A stretch of DNA of 64,000 nucleotides, taken from assembly GCA_031580945.1 (NCBI GenBank), contig JAVLBT010000001.1, positions 12,620 through 76,619 on the forward strand, read 5' to 3'. This document shows positions 36,752-47,300 of the stretch, piece by piece. The position numbers and the translations under genes are program-made. The notes under the pieces are model-generated. The model was not told the origin of the DNA. It saw only the letters and a list, made by a program, of their open reading frames with translations, and searched no databases. The DNA is from Gracilimonas sp031580945 (GTDB lineage: Bacteria > Bacteroidota > Rhodothermia > Balneolales > Balneolaceae). Position 1 is the first letter of the stretch, and every line of letters begins with the position of its first letter.

Positions 36752-37357
36752 ATGAAACTACTTATCGTTGAAGATAACACTGATTTGCTGGATAACATCC
36801 TCACTTACCTAAAGCGGGAGGGCTATCTCTGCGAAACAGCACAGAATTACGACGAAGCTTTCGATAAGATCATGTCTTTCACCTATGATGTGGTTTTAAT
36901 TGATGTCATGATTCCGGGAGGCAATGGACTGCAAATTTTGCGAGAGCTTAAATCCGCCCATCCCGAAACCGGAACGATCATTATTTCCGCCAAAAACTCC
37001 CTGGATGATAAAGTACAGGGTTTGAACCTGGGTGCTGATGATTATCTAACTAAACCTTTTCAGCTGGCTGAGCTTCAGGCTCGTATAAAAGCCGTAAACC
37101 GTCGTAATAACTTGGGTGGTACTGAAATTGTCCATATTAATGAGATCTGCATTAACACAAAAACCATGGAAGTCACGGTAGACAAAGCTCCTGTAGACCT
37201 CACTCCCAAAGAGTATCAGCTGCTGGTTTATTTTGCCTCCAATAAAAATCATGTACTCTCAAAGCAAACCATTGCCGAGCACCTTTGGGGAGATTACGTG
37301 GACCATCTGGACAACCTCGACTTTGTATATCAGCACATCAAAAATTTACGCAAATAG
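36752..37357 (+). CDS. OmpR-family response regulator truncated by an in-frame TAG
   Basis: The receiver domain (1-120) is intact, with EDNTD, phosphoacceptor Asp51 in LIDVMIP, and Lys in TKPF. The winged-helix domain begins at about 128 but the frame stops at NLRK-TAG (37355-37357). Past the stop the same frame continues with LVNAGAQNYIESVYSIGYKL and ends with TGA at 37439-37441, overlapping the kinase ATG. The lost 27 residues include the wing hairpin. A single A-to-T change in AAG (Lys) explains the stop. The 201-residue product may be a phosphorylatable protein with impaired DNA binding, or the gene may be newly dead. Confidence 0.85.
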   Translation: MKLLIVEDNTDLLDNILTYLKREGYLCETAQNYDEAFDKIMSFTYDVVLIDVMIPGGNGLQILRELKSAHPETGTIIISAKNSLDDKVQGLNLGADDYLTKPFQLAELQARIKAVNRRNNLGGTEIVHINEICINTKTMEVTVDKAPVDLTPKEYQLLVYFASNKNHVLSKQTIAEHLWGDYVDHLDNLDFVYQHIKNLRK

Positions 37358-37437
37358 CTGGTGAATGCCGGCGCTCAAAACTACATCGAGAGCGTGTATA
37401 GTATTGGATATAAATTGAATACCAAACCACATGCTTC

Positions 37438-38712
37438 ATGAAGCTGATTACCAAATTCATTCTCATCTATCTCTTTGTGAGCCTGATCGTGCTTAGCATT
37501 GCCGGAATTTTGTCCTACCATATTATCAAGGATGAGATCGATAAGGAGCTAAAATGGGAATTCCTTGATCGCATCGACCGGATAACCTATTTAATTGAAG
37601 AGGGTAAAACCTTTGACAGTAACAAGCTTAATTCCGATGAGAACCTCCACGTAGAATCACTTATTAATTACCGAGAAGATAATGTCCGAGTTACCGATAC
37701 GCTGATCTGGGACCATCGGCTGGAGCAGGAAGAGCGAAATGTTAAGGTCTCTGCCTATCGGAATATTGGCGATACCACTTATTTCATTTCCACCTATGGA
37801 AATATGATCGAATCAGATGATATAACTGAAGCCGTTGCCAAAATTCTGTTGTGGATATTAGCCATGCAGGTGATCGGCGCACTGGGTATTGGTTATTTTG
37901 TATCCGGCTCACTTTTCAAACCTTTCAGAAGTACGTTAAAACGAATTCAACAGTTCAATCTAAATGATAGGCAGTACCTGGAAGCCGAACCGACCAATGT
38001 TACTGAGTTTGCTGACCTCAATACCTTTGTGGAAGAAATGACTAAAAAAGCCGTTTCTGATTACAAAAACCTCAAAGAGTTTGCAGAAAATGCGTCGCAT
38101 GAACTGCAAACTCCGTTAGCTATTGCAAAAGGAAAACTGGAGCTACTGGCGGAAACCGAACTTACTGCCGAGCAATTTGAATACGTGGAGAAGCTGGAAC
38201 GCAGCCTCAAAAAACTTTCCAGGCTCAGTGAGTCTCTCGCGTTACTCACTAAAATTGAAAATCACGAATTTAAGAATAGTCAGGAGATTGACTTATCTGA
38301 AATGATTCAGGAGAGCATTGAGTCTTTTCGTGAATTCACCGATCTCCAACACTTGTCGGTTGAAACAGCTATAGAAGACCATGTAAAAATTAACATTCAC
38401 CCCGTATTGGCTGATATTCTTTGGACCAACCTCTACCATAATGCCATACGCCACAACATTGAAAAAGGCACCATTCGGATTTCCCTTCAAAAAGATCTTC
38501 TTAAAATCTCAAATACCGGAGAAAACCTGTCTTTTGATCCGGAGTTATTGTTTGAGCGTTTCAAAAAAGCCGATCAAAATTCCAACTCAATTGGTTTAGG
38601 CCTTTCCATCATAAAACGGATATGTGATCAACTGGGTTATCAGATTTCCTACACTAATGATAATGGATGGCATTCCATCGAAATAAGATTAAAGAGTGTA
38701 AAAACAGGCTAA
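37438..38712 (+). CDS. Membrane sensor histidine kinase
   Basis: A 424-residue inner-membrane kinase, cognate to the broken regulator upstream. There are two membrane helices (about 8-28 and 137-158) with a periplasmic loop of about 105 residues between them. A HAMP-like linker follows. The phosphoacceptor His221 is in NASHELQTP. The ATPase domain has LYHNAIRHN and GLGLSIIKRI; the G1 box is reduced to ISNTGENL, as in CusS/BaeS-like short kinases. The start codon overlaps the ancestral stop of the regulator gene. It probably senses an envelope signal and is followed by an outer-membrane protein gene. Confidence 0.9.
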   Translation: MKLITKFILIYLFVSLIVLSIAGILSYHIIKDEIDKELKWEFLDRIDRITYLIEEGKTFDSNKLNSDENLHVESLINYREDNVRVTDTLIWDHRLEQEERNVKVSAYRNIGDTTYFISTYGNMIESDDITEAVAKILLWILAMQVIGALGIGYFVSGSLFKPFRSTLKRIQQFNLNDRQYLEAEPTNVTEFADLNTFVEEMTKKAVSDYKNLKEFAENASHELQTPLAIAKGKLELLAETELTAEQFEYVEKLERSLKKLSRLSESLALLTKIENHEFKNSQEIDLSEMIQESIESFREFTDLQHLSVETAIEDHVKINIHPVLADILWTNLYHNAIRHNIEKGTIRISLQKDLLKISNTGENLSFDPELLFERFKKADQNSNSIGLGLSIIKRICDQLGYQISYTNDNGWHSIEIRLKSVKTG

Positions 38713-38817
38713 TCTTCAATATTCCTTCAGGTTTCGCTCAAATTTCAGGCATGATTGTAGCCTAATTTTCATTTCAAGACATGACTATTCAAATAGATAA
38801 GAGATTAAAAAACAATC

Positions 38818-41235
38818 ATGAGCAAGTTATTTACTTTATTTCTTATTGCCGCTTTTCAGTTGGGGTATATCATCCTGAGCCTCGCACAATCCGGTGAGAT
38901 TATTGGAACCGTTATAGACAATGAAACGGAACCTCTGGTCAATGCGACTGTAGCCTTATATGAACCAGGTGGAGATGAAATAATTGAAGGAACAGCAACT
39001 TCCGTTTCCGGAAATTTCTCACTTGAAGTGACTCCGGGCACTTATAACCTTAAAATTACTTTTTTGTCTTTCCAGGAATTTGAGCAATTGGTAGAAATTT
39101 CTGCAGGCCAAACATTGGATCTTGAAACCATTCAGCTCACACCAAGTCAGGAGGATCTGGGCGATCTTGAAGTACAAGGTCAGCGTTCTTATATGGAGAT
39201 GAATTTCGATAGCCGCAGTTTTAATGTAGAAGATGATATCACCAGTTTAGGCGGCTCTGCTCTTGATGTTTTAGATAATGTGCCCTCCATTTCTACTGAT
39301 TTTGAAGGAAATGTTAGTTTACGGGGCAATCAGGGTGTGCAAATATTGATCAATGGCCGTCCTTCAAATTTAGTGCGTAATGGAACCGATGCGCTCAGCA
39401 GTATTCCTGCCAGTTTGATCGAAGAAGTAAAGATCATTACCAATCCTTCGGCTCGCTATTCTGCAGATGGAACCGGCGGAATTATTGATATCATTTTGGT
39501 AGATGATGCTCAGCTTGGCTTTAATGGGAGCATACGTGCAAATGCGGGTTGGCCACAGGACTACGGATTAGGTGCAAACCTGAACTATCAGCGGCGGAAG
39601 ATAAACTGGTTCCTGAATACAGAAATTGAGTATGAGAATGAACCAGAAAACGGACGGACCTTTCAAAGTTTTAGCCGTGACACTACGTATCTCTATAATG
39701 AACGTTCTGAAACCGATGAGATTGAACGTGAGGCCAATATCAATTTTGGAGCAGATATATTCTTACCCTATGAACAGGTCTTGACGGTTGAGTCCCGAAT
39801 TAATCTTGAAAATGAGGTCGAGGACCGGATTTCACGTTATACCGACTATCTGCCGCCATCCAATAGTGAGATCTACCGTACTATTGATGAAAACTGGTCC
39901 GTTCTGCAACGCACTAATCGGGATATCTATGAGGATCAGCGTGAAAGTGATTTTGATGTCCGCGCCCAATATGAAAAAACCTTCAATGAAAACAGAGATC
40001 ATCAGTTAGTGGCAGATCTTGATTTTGAGTTTGGCGAGGAAAGCGGTCAAACTGACTTTGACCAAAGCATTGCGGCTGGAACCGGAGATGAGCTTCAACA
40101 GCGTTCTTTTTCCGGAGAAGTTTACCGGGAAGCTCGCCTGGATGTTGATTATGAGCAACCTGTTGGTGAAGAAGGGCGACTTGAAGCCGGTTTTCGCCTC
40201 AACTATGACTGGGAAGACAGTGACTATCGGGTAGAGGATTTCCGGAATGGAAACTGGGTAGATTCACAACAAGATATTGGTATTGCTGAAAATTTCATCT
40301 ACCTGGAAAGCGTAAATGCAGCTTATGCCATCTATTCAGGGGAACTAAAACCGTTTACGTACCAAGTTGGTTTGAGAGCCGAGAATACGCTTATTGAAAC
40401 AGAATTAGATAATTCCGGTAATACCAGCTCCCAAAACTATACCGATCTTTTCCCCAGCCTGTTTTTATCCTACACCCTTAATGAGTTGAACTCTTTTCAA
40501 GCAAGCTACAGCCGTAGAATTTCGCGGCCATGGTCTGGCGAACTGTTACCTTTTATAGAAATTCAGGACGACCGAAATCGTCGCGCCGGCAATCCCAACC
40601 TGGAGCCCGAATTCAGCGATTCATACGAACTCGGATATCTTCGATACTGGGAAACCGGTTCGGTACTTACCAGTGTTTATTACCGCCATCGTACTCAGGT
40701 TGTGGAAGATGTTTCTATTATAGAAAATGGAATCACTACCAGAACCCCCATAAACCTTGCAACAGAAGATGCCTGGGGTATTGAATTTTCTGCTGATCAG
40801 GATCTTTTTGAAGGGTTGTCGCTTTCAGGAAGTTTAAACATTTATCAATCATATCGAGAAGGCGAATATCTGGGCCAAATTTATGATAGCGAGGATGAAA
40901 CATTTACGAGTCGAATTCGCATCCGGTGGCAATTTATGGAAGGATGGAATTTCCAGTCCTACATTTTCTTCCGAGGAGCTCAGCAAACCACTCAAGGAAC
41001 ACGCGGAGCTCGGTCTTTTGTAGGAAGCGGCCTCTCCAAGGAGCTGATGGATGGCAAAGCATCTATCTCCCTTAATGTTCGAGATCTTTTCAACTCTCGC
41101 AATAGTGATCGTGAGATCATTGAGCCTTTTTCTTACACCAATAGTAAATACAGCTGGTCCAGCCGTAGTTTTCGCCTCAACTTCCGATATAATTTCGGAA
41201 GTGAGGATGACAACGGCAGAGGAAGAGGTAGGTAA
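38818..41235 (+). CDS. Outer-membrane beta-barrel receptor with carboxypeptidase-regulatory-like domain
   Basis: An 805-residue TonB-receptor-like protein. A signal peptide ends near LAQS. A CarboxypepD_reg-like beta sandwich follows (about 24-100: GTVIDNETEPLVNATVALYE). The plug-like domain spans about 115-230, with LDVLDNVPSISTDFEGNVSLRG and VEIITNPSARYSADGTGGII-type sequence. A large beta barrel (OMP_b-brl_3 family) extends to the C-terminus, which ends in FRLNFRYNFGSE plus a short Gly/Arg tail. The ligand is unknown. Regulation by the adjacent two-component system, 105 bases upstream, is plausible; there is no SusD partner. Confidence 0.9.
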   Translation: MSKLFTLFLIAAFQLGYIILSLAQSGEIIGTVIDNETEPLVNATVALYEPGGDEIIEGTATSVSGNFSLEVTPGTYNLKITFLSFQEFEQLVEISAGQTLDLETIQLTPSQEDLGDLEVQGQRSYMEMNFDSRSFNVEDDITSLGGSALDVLDNVPSISTDFEGNVSLRGNQGVQILINGRPSNLVRNGTDALSSIPASLIEEVKIITNPSARYSADGTGGIIDIILVDDAQLGFNGSIRANAGWPQDYGLGANLNYQRRKINWFLNTEIEYENEPENGRTFQSFSRDTTYLYNERSETDEIEREANINFGADIFLPYEQVLTVESRINLENEVEDRISRYTDYLPPSNSEIYRTIDENWSVLQRTNRDIYEDQRESDFDVRAQYEKTFNENRDHQLVADLDFEFGEESGQTDFDQSIAAGTGDELQQRSFSGEVYREARLDVDYEQPVGEEGRLEAGFRLNYDWEDSDYRVEDFRNGNWVDSQQDIGIAENFIYLESVNAAYAIYSGELKPFTYQVGLRAENTLIETELDNSGNTSSQNYTDLFPSLFLSYTLNELNSFQASYSRRISRPWSGELLPFIEIQDDRNRRAGNPNLEPEFSDSYELGYLRYWETGSVLTSVYYRHRTQVVEDVSIIENGITTRTPINLATEDAWGIEFSADQDLFEGLSLSGSLNIYQSYREGEYLGQIYDSEDETFTSRIRIRWQFMEGWNFQSYIFFRGAQQTTQGTRGARSFVGSGLSKELMDGKASISLNVRDLFNSRNSDREIIEPFSYTNSKYSWSSRSFRLNFRYNFGSEDDNGRGRGR

Positions 41236-41238
41236 TCT

Positions 41239-43020
41239 CTATTTTTCTTTGCTGAAGAGCAGGTTGAAGGAAGTTCCGCTGTCATCACTTTCATAGAAAT
41301 ACTGGGCGTTGATCTGTTCAGACAACATATCTATCAGCTTTAATCCCAGAGAGGAGCTTTCTTTTGGGTTAAAATTTTCGGGTATCCCAACTCCATCATC
41401 CTCAATGCAAAGTTTCATATAGTCCTCAATATCGGTCTGTGTCAGTGATATTGTGATTCGTCCTTTTTCCCTTTCTTCAAAGGCATGTTTATAAATATTA
41501 GTCAGCACTTCGTTTACGATCAAGGAACAGGGTAGCGCTCTTGGAACCGACATTTTAAGTGGTTCGCATTGAAAATTTAGCGAGACATTCGTTTCGGTCT
41601 GGATCGTTTTATGAATACTCTGAGCAAGCAATTGAATCCTTTCAGCAAATTCGACTTCTCCATATTCGTTTGATTTATACAGCTGGTCATGTATACTCGC
41701 AACCGTATTTATTCGGGCAACACTATCGAATAAACGCGTCATTACTTCTTCATTATCTTCACTGGCGGCCTGCATTTGTAACAGGCCAGTTAAAACGGAG
41801 AGATTATTTTTTATTCGATGGTGTACTTCTGCTAATAACGTCTCTTTTTCCTTCAGAGATTGGAGAATTTCTTCCTGCTTGATCTGTCGCTCCGTTACAT
41901 CTCTGGAGTTTGCCACATATCCTTTTATAGCAGGGTCATCACTTAAATTAGTTATTGTCGATTCTACCCAACGCCAATTCTTTTCTGAATCTAAAAACCG
42001 AAATGGTTTTAACTGGGTTGTATCCTGGTATTTTAGTGAATCAAATTGTCTTCTCAGGCGTGGCGCATCATCTTCATGGATGAATTCGAAAGCATTTTTA
42101 TTGAGAAAATAATCCGGCCGAATACCTAAAACATTTTTTGCTGCAGGGCTGACATACTTGTAATTAGCCTCATCATCTAAAATAGCGATCATGTCCATTC
42201 CATACCGCACCATTGCTTTAAAGCGGCGTTCATTATGCTCAAGATCTTCTTCCGCTTTTCTTCGGTTCGTCACATTTTGGCTGATCCCGTAAAACCGAAT
42301 GCATTCTCCCTCTTCATTATACTCCGGTTCCCCCGTCGCACGAATCCAGCGCTCGTCTCCTTTCCCACTCACGATCTTGAGCTCAACATCAAAGGGAATC
42401 TCTCTTTCTATTGCATCGGTTGCAGCCTTTTCGAAAGCATCCCGATTATATCCTTCTTTAAATAACTGAATGGTACTTTCTACATCAGGTTTATAGTCCG
42501 GGCCAAAACCGTGCACTTCTTTTGTCACTTCCGACCAATGCAAATCATCATTGATCATATCATATTCCCATGTTCCGATATGAGCGAGCTTGTATGCTTT
42601 ATCAAGTAAAGCCTGTTCCTCTTCCAGTTCAAGGCGAGCTATAATGCGGTTCGTTTTTGAGGCGATGTTTTGAACAAGCACCTCGGCAAGTTTGGTCTCT
42701 TCCTCCAAAAACGCCCGTTCCTTTTTACTACATATTTGAAGCTTTAATTTTTCTTCATTTTTAACTTTACTACATACGCTAATGAACCAATCACTTTTTT
42801 CAAAGTCATCTCCGATCCATTCTTTTTCATGAAGTGAGAATGCTGCTGAAATTTCTTCTGGATAGATCCAATCCGCTGCGATCAGTTGAGCCGCCTCTTT
42901 TAACAATTCCTTTACTGTAAAAGATTGTTCGTCGAGGTTAGATATATCGTGAAATAATTTTGACTGTTTTTTAAGGAGAGCTCGCAATTCCTCTCGCGAG
43001 GGCGCATTTCTAATGTCCAT
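41239..43020 (-). CDS. PAS-domain sensor histidine kinase, HisKA_2 family
   Basis: A 593-residue soluble kinase. A GAF-like N-terminal region (about 25-130) precedes two PAS domains (about 138-255, with a PAC segment ERWIRATGEPEYN; and about 265-380). The HisKA_2 motif EVHHRIKNNL (His400/401) marks the HWE/HisKA_2 class, in which many members feed orphan regulators or general stress pathways. The ATPase part contains LIVNEVLTNIYKHAF and DDGVGIPEN. There is no adjacent response regulator. Its last bases converge within 4 bases of the outer-membrane receptor gene. Confidence 0.9.
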   Translation of the reverse strand: MDIRNAPSREELRALLKKQSKLFHDISNLDEQSFTVKELLKEAAQLIAADWIYPEEISAAFSLHEKEWIGDDFEKSDWFISVCSKVKNEEKLKLQICSKKERAFLEEETKLAEVLVQNIASKTNRIIARLELEEEQALLDKAYKLAHIGTWEYDMINDDLHWSEVTKEVHGFGPDYKPDVESTIQLFKEGYNRDAFEKAATDAIEREIPFDVELKIVSGKGDERWIRATGEPEYNEEGECIRFYGISQNVTNRRKAEEDLEHNERRFKAMVRYGMDMIAILDDEANYKYVSPAAKNVLGIRPDYFLNKNAFEFIHEDDAPRLRRQFDSLKYQDTTQLKPFRFLDSEKNWRWVESTITNLSDDPAIKGYVANSRDVTERQIKQEEILQSLKEKETLLAEVHHRIKNNLSVLTGLLQMQAASEDNEEVMTRLFDSVARINTVASIHDQLYKSNEYGEVEFAERIQLLAQSIHKTIQTETNVSLNFQCEPLKMSVPRALPCSLIVNEVLTNIYKHAFEEREKGRITISLTQTDIEDYMKLCIEDDGVGIPENFNPKESSSLGLKLIDMLSEQINAQYFYESDDSGTSFNLLFSKEK

Positions 43021-43194
43021 TCATTTTATACTGTGTGTATGATTATCCCTGCGGAAATGTAAAAAAATTGTTTCTAAATCATAATTTTCTCTTGTACTTC
43101 AATCCGGGTATACAACTATTGTGTTCGAACGGTTTATAACGCTATAAAGTTATAAAAGAGCCTAAGATAATTATCCATTACATTTACTGTTAAT

Positions 43195-44391
43195 ATGGAT
43201 CCAAAAAAAACGATATTAATTTCTTCGCTCATACTCGTCGGGGCGGCAATGACCATACTTCTAATTTTTTCGACGGAACCGGAAGCTTCCCGCGAAACGG
43301 CTACCAAAGAAACACCGATGTTGGTACAGGTGATAGAAGCTAAAGAGGGAGCATTTAAACCAACAATTTCAGCTACAGGCACGGTTATTCCCTCGCAGGA
43401 AGTTATGCTAAGTCCCCGAGTCAGCGGGCAGGTGATCAACCGATCTCCCAATTTCACCCCTGGCCGATATGTAGAAAAAGGAGAGGTCATCCTTCAAATT
43501 GATCCTTCTGATTATGAAACTGCTCTTATTCAGGCTCAATCAAATTTTCGGCAGGCCAAGTCTGAACTTCAACGGGAATTGGGACTACAACAAGCTGCTC
43601 AGCGAGAGTTTGAATTACTGGAAGATAGCCTTTCCCCGGCCAATCGTGCCCTTGTGCTTCGTGAGCCACAACTTGAAGCAGCGAAAGCAAGGGTAGATGC
43701 GGCAGAGGCCGCCGTTAAACAAGCCGAATTAAACCTTGAGCGAACACAAATTCGTGCACCGTTTACGGGGCATGTATTGACTCGAAATATAAATGTAGGA
43801 TCGCTCGTATCGCCGGGACAAAATCTGGGGCAGCTTGTGGATGTCAGTTCTTATTGGGTTGAAACCACGGTTCCAATCTCAAAATTGCGCTGGCTCAATT
43901 TTGAAACAAATCCGTCAGAGTCAGGCTCAGCAGTACAAGTAAAAAACCGATCAGCTTGGGACATTAATCAATATCGTTCAGGATATTTATATAGCCGCAT
44001 AGGTTCCCTGGAAAATGAAACCCGCATGGCGCGGGTCTTGGTTGCGGTACCAGATCCCCTTGCACAAAGTCCCGAAAATGAGGGAATGCCTGAACTCATT
44101 ATTGGTTCATTTCTTCAAGTAGACATGCAAGCATTTACCCTTGAAGATGTCATTCGGTTAAACCGAGATTATCTTCGCCAAAACTCAACTGTTTGGGTTA
44201 TGCAAAATGATACGCTCAGTATAAGAGAAGTGAATATTCAGTTTCAGGATGAAAAATTTGCTTACATAAATGCCGGCCTTGATCATCGAGAAAAAATTAT
44301 TACCACTAATTTGGCTACTGTTAGAAATGGGGCTCCATTGCGTTTAAGCGAAAACACCACGATGTCTTCTGAAACTGAAACAGGACAGTAG
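43195..44391 (+). CDS. RND efflux periplasmic adaptor (membrane fusion protein)
   Basis: A 398-residue membrane fusion protein. An N-terminal anchor helix (about 7-26) is followed by a lipoyl half (GTVIPSQEVMLSPRVSGQVI), an alpha-helical hairpin (about 110-185), the second lipoyl half (RTQIRAPFTGHVLTRNINVGS) and beta-barrel/MP domains. It bridges the inner-membrane RND pump encoded 2 bases downstream to an outer-membrane channel. No TolC-like gene is present in the window, so the channel must come from elsewhere. The substrate is unknown. Confidence 0.92.
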   Translation: MDPKKTILISSLILVGAAMTILLIFSTEPEASRETATKETPMLVQVIEAKEGAFKPTISATGTVIPSQEVMLSPRVSGQVINRSPNFTPGRYVEKGEVILQIDPSDYETALIQAQSNFRQAKSELQRELGLQQAAQREFELLEDSLSPANRALVLREPQLEAAKARVDAAEAAVKQAELNLERTQIRAPFTGHVLTRNINVGSLVSPGQNLGQLVDVSSYWVETTVPISKLRWLNFETNPSESGSAVQVKNRSAWDINQYRSGYLYSRIGSLENETRMARVLVAVPDPLAQSPENEGMPELIIGSFLQVDMQAFTLEDVIRLNRDYLRQNSTVWVMQNDTLSIREVNIQFQDEKFAYINAGLDHREKIITTNLATVRNGAPLRLSENTTMSSETETGQ

Positions 44392-44393
44392 TA

Positions 44394-47300
44394 ATGAATA
44401 GTAATGATCCTAAGGAAAGCAGTTTCTATTCCGGGCCAATAGCATATATGGCACAAAACTCCATTGCCGCAAATTTGATCATGATCATATTGCTGGGCGG
44501 TGGTATCTGGACCATGTTCAATATCCAAAAAGAAGTATATCCAGAATTTGCTTTGGATTATGTGGATGTAAGCGTGGTATATCCCGGATCATCTCCAGCT
44601 GAAGTAGAGCAGGGAATTCTACGGCCGGCTGAAGAGGCTATTAGTGGAGTACAGGGCATTAAAGAGATCACATCCGAAGCAAATGAAGGTTCTGGTAGTG
44701 TCGCCATTGAATTAGTTGCCGGCTCCGACCGAATGCAGGTTTTTCAGGATGTGGACCAGGCCGTAAACCGAATCACAACCTTTCCTGACGATATTGAGGA
44801 ACCTGAAGTGCGTCTGCGCTCCAATCAGCGGGAAGTGATGGAAGTTGGAATCTATGGAAATTCAGATATTTGGACGCTTCGAAAACTAGCTGAGCAAATA
44901 CGCGATGAGTTGTTGAGTACAGATAACATTACGCAGGTTGAGATCGGCAATGTTCCGGATTATGTGACTCACATCGAAATATCTCGTCATACGCTTCGTG
45001 AGTATGATCTGACCTTAGGTGAAATTTCCGAGCTTATTTTTAATTCGAGTGAGGACATTCCGGCAGGAGCTGTTGAAACAAGTTCCGGAGAAATATTACT
45101 GCGAATGCAGGAGAGAAAACAGTTTGCTGAAGAATTTGAAGAGATCGAAGTCATACGAACTGTGTCAGGAGGAGTGGTTACTCTGGGGGACATTGCAGAG
45201 ATCAGGGACGGTTTCGAGGAAACGGGTTTTCATGGACAATTTAATCGTCAGCCTTCAGTAAGTGTGGGAATTTACAGGATTGGAAATCAATCTCCGCTGG
45301 ACATCGAAGAGACCGTATTGAAAGTCATGGAGACTGCTAAAGAAACTTTCCCTACTGGAGTTCAATACCGGGTAGATAGTAATACCGCCCAGGATTACAG
45401 AGAACGATTAGGACTGCTTACAGAAAATGGAATGCTTGCGATATTGATCGTCCTCACAATTCTGGCTCTTTTCTTAGAGTTTCGTTTGGCTTTTTGGGTA
45501 ATGATGGGCATGACCATCTCATTTGTAGGAGCCGTTTTGTTTCTGCCTTTGGCCAATTTAAGTATCAACATGATCTCGATGTTCGGCTTTCTTGTTGTAC
45601 TCGGAATAGTAGTGGATGATGCCATTGTTGTGGGCGAGAATGTCTATGAATTCAGACAGCAGGGAATGAACCACCTTGATGCCGCAATTGCCGGTGCTCG
45701 AGATATGAGCAAACCGGTTACTTTTAGTATCATAACCAACATCATTGCTTTTGTGCCTCTTTTATTTATTCCCGGCGTTACAGGAAAATACTGGTGGCCT
45801 TTGCCTGCTGTTGTCATCATAGTTTTGGCAGTTTCTCTGTTTGAAGCCTTATTTGTATTGCCGGCTCACCTGGCTCACACCAAAGAAAAGAAGACCGGCA
45901 AAGCAGCGCAAAAGATCGAAGAGTGGCAGCAGATCTTTGCAGCCAGGTTTAAGCATTTTGTGAATACTCAATATCGTTGGTTCCTGGATATCTGCCTTCG
46001 GAACCGATACATCTCGATCAGTACTGCGGTTGCGTTGTTATTTGTAGTGGGCGGCTATGGATATAGTGATCACATGGGATTGGTATTAATGCCCCAGGAA
46101 CCAGCTGATGAAATTGAAGCCGGTGTTTCATTGCCTGTGGGAACGACTAACGATCAGGCTGCGAGGGTTGCTGAGAGTATCACCAACTCCACTTACCGGA
46201 TGTTTGAGGAAAATAATCTATTTGACGTGGCCGAAGGAATCAAAACCAATGTCCGCGGTCAGGATTTTATCGATGTGGAAATTGTCATGAGGCCACCTGC
46301 AGAACGCGATATGTCAACGCCCGAACTCATACAGCTTTGGCGAAATGAAATCGGTGACTTGGAAGGAATTGACCAAATAACATTCGAAGCAGAACGGGGT
46401 CCATCTGGATATCAACAAGATATAAGTGTGGACCTGAGCCATTCAGATATCAGTGTGCTGGAAAAAGCGAGTTCAGCATTCTTTACGCGCATGGAATCAT
46501 TTACCAATACTCGTGATGTCAACGATAATTATAACCGAGGAAAACAACAGTTTAATTTCAAGCTTCTTCCCGAAGGACGAAAATTAGGTCTTACCTCAGA
46601 TGAGATCGGACAGCAAGTTCGGGATGCCTTTTATGGTGCGTTAGCAAAACGACAACTTCGCGGAACCAATGAAGTCGAAGTTCGGGTAAAACTTCCCAAA
46701 GAAGAACGAAAGGATCTATATAATTTAGATAATTTTGTGATCCGAACCGATGATGGCATGGAAGTTCCACTGTTAGATGTAGTTGAAATTGAAACCAGTG
46801 AAGCGTTTACCAGCATCAATCGCAGAGACGGCCGGCGTGTAGTCACCGTTGGAATGGATGTAGAGCCTGCAAGCGCAATCAATCAGGTCATCCAATCCAT
46901 GGAAAACGAAATCCTACCACAGCTTCGGTCAGAATTCAGCGGCATCACCTGGAGTTTTGAGGGAAGTCAGGCCGAAATGAGAGAATCAACCCAAGCGCTT
47001 TGGGGTGGATTTTTCATGGCTCTTTTAGTGATCTATGCTTTGCTGGCTGTGGCTTTTAAAAGCTATGCTCAGCCACTTATTGTGATGGGCGCCATTCCAT
47101 TCGGCATCGTGGGAGCTGTGATCGGACACATTTTACTGGGCTACAACCTTTCTCTTGTTAGTTTGATGGGAGTAATCGCGCTTTCGGGTGTAGTACTCAA
47201 TGATTCGCTAATTATGATCGACTATGCCAATAAAAAGCGTAAGAAAGGATCTTCGGTTTATGATGCTATTCATGAGGCCGGGTTGCGCCGTTTTCGTCCC

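Noticed and set aside
37355..37357. TAG in the response regulator as a pyrrolysine codon
   Set aside because: No pyrrolysine genes or context are known in such bacteria, and the position matches a normal lysine; nonsense mutation is simpler.
38818..41235. Outer-membrane protein as a SusC of a polysaccharide locus
   Set aside because: No SusD gene follows and the barrel type is OMP_b-brl_3 rather than SusC.
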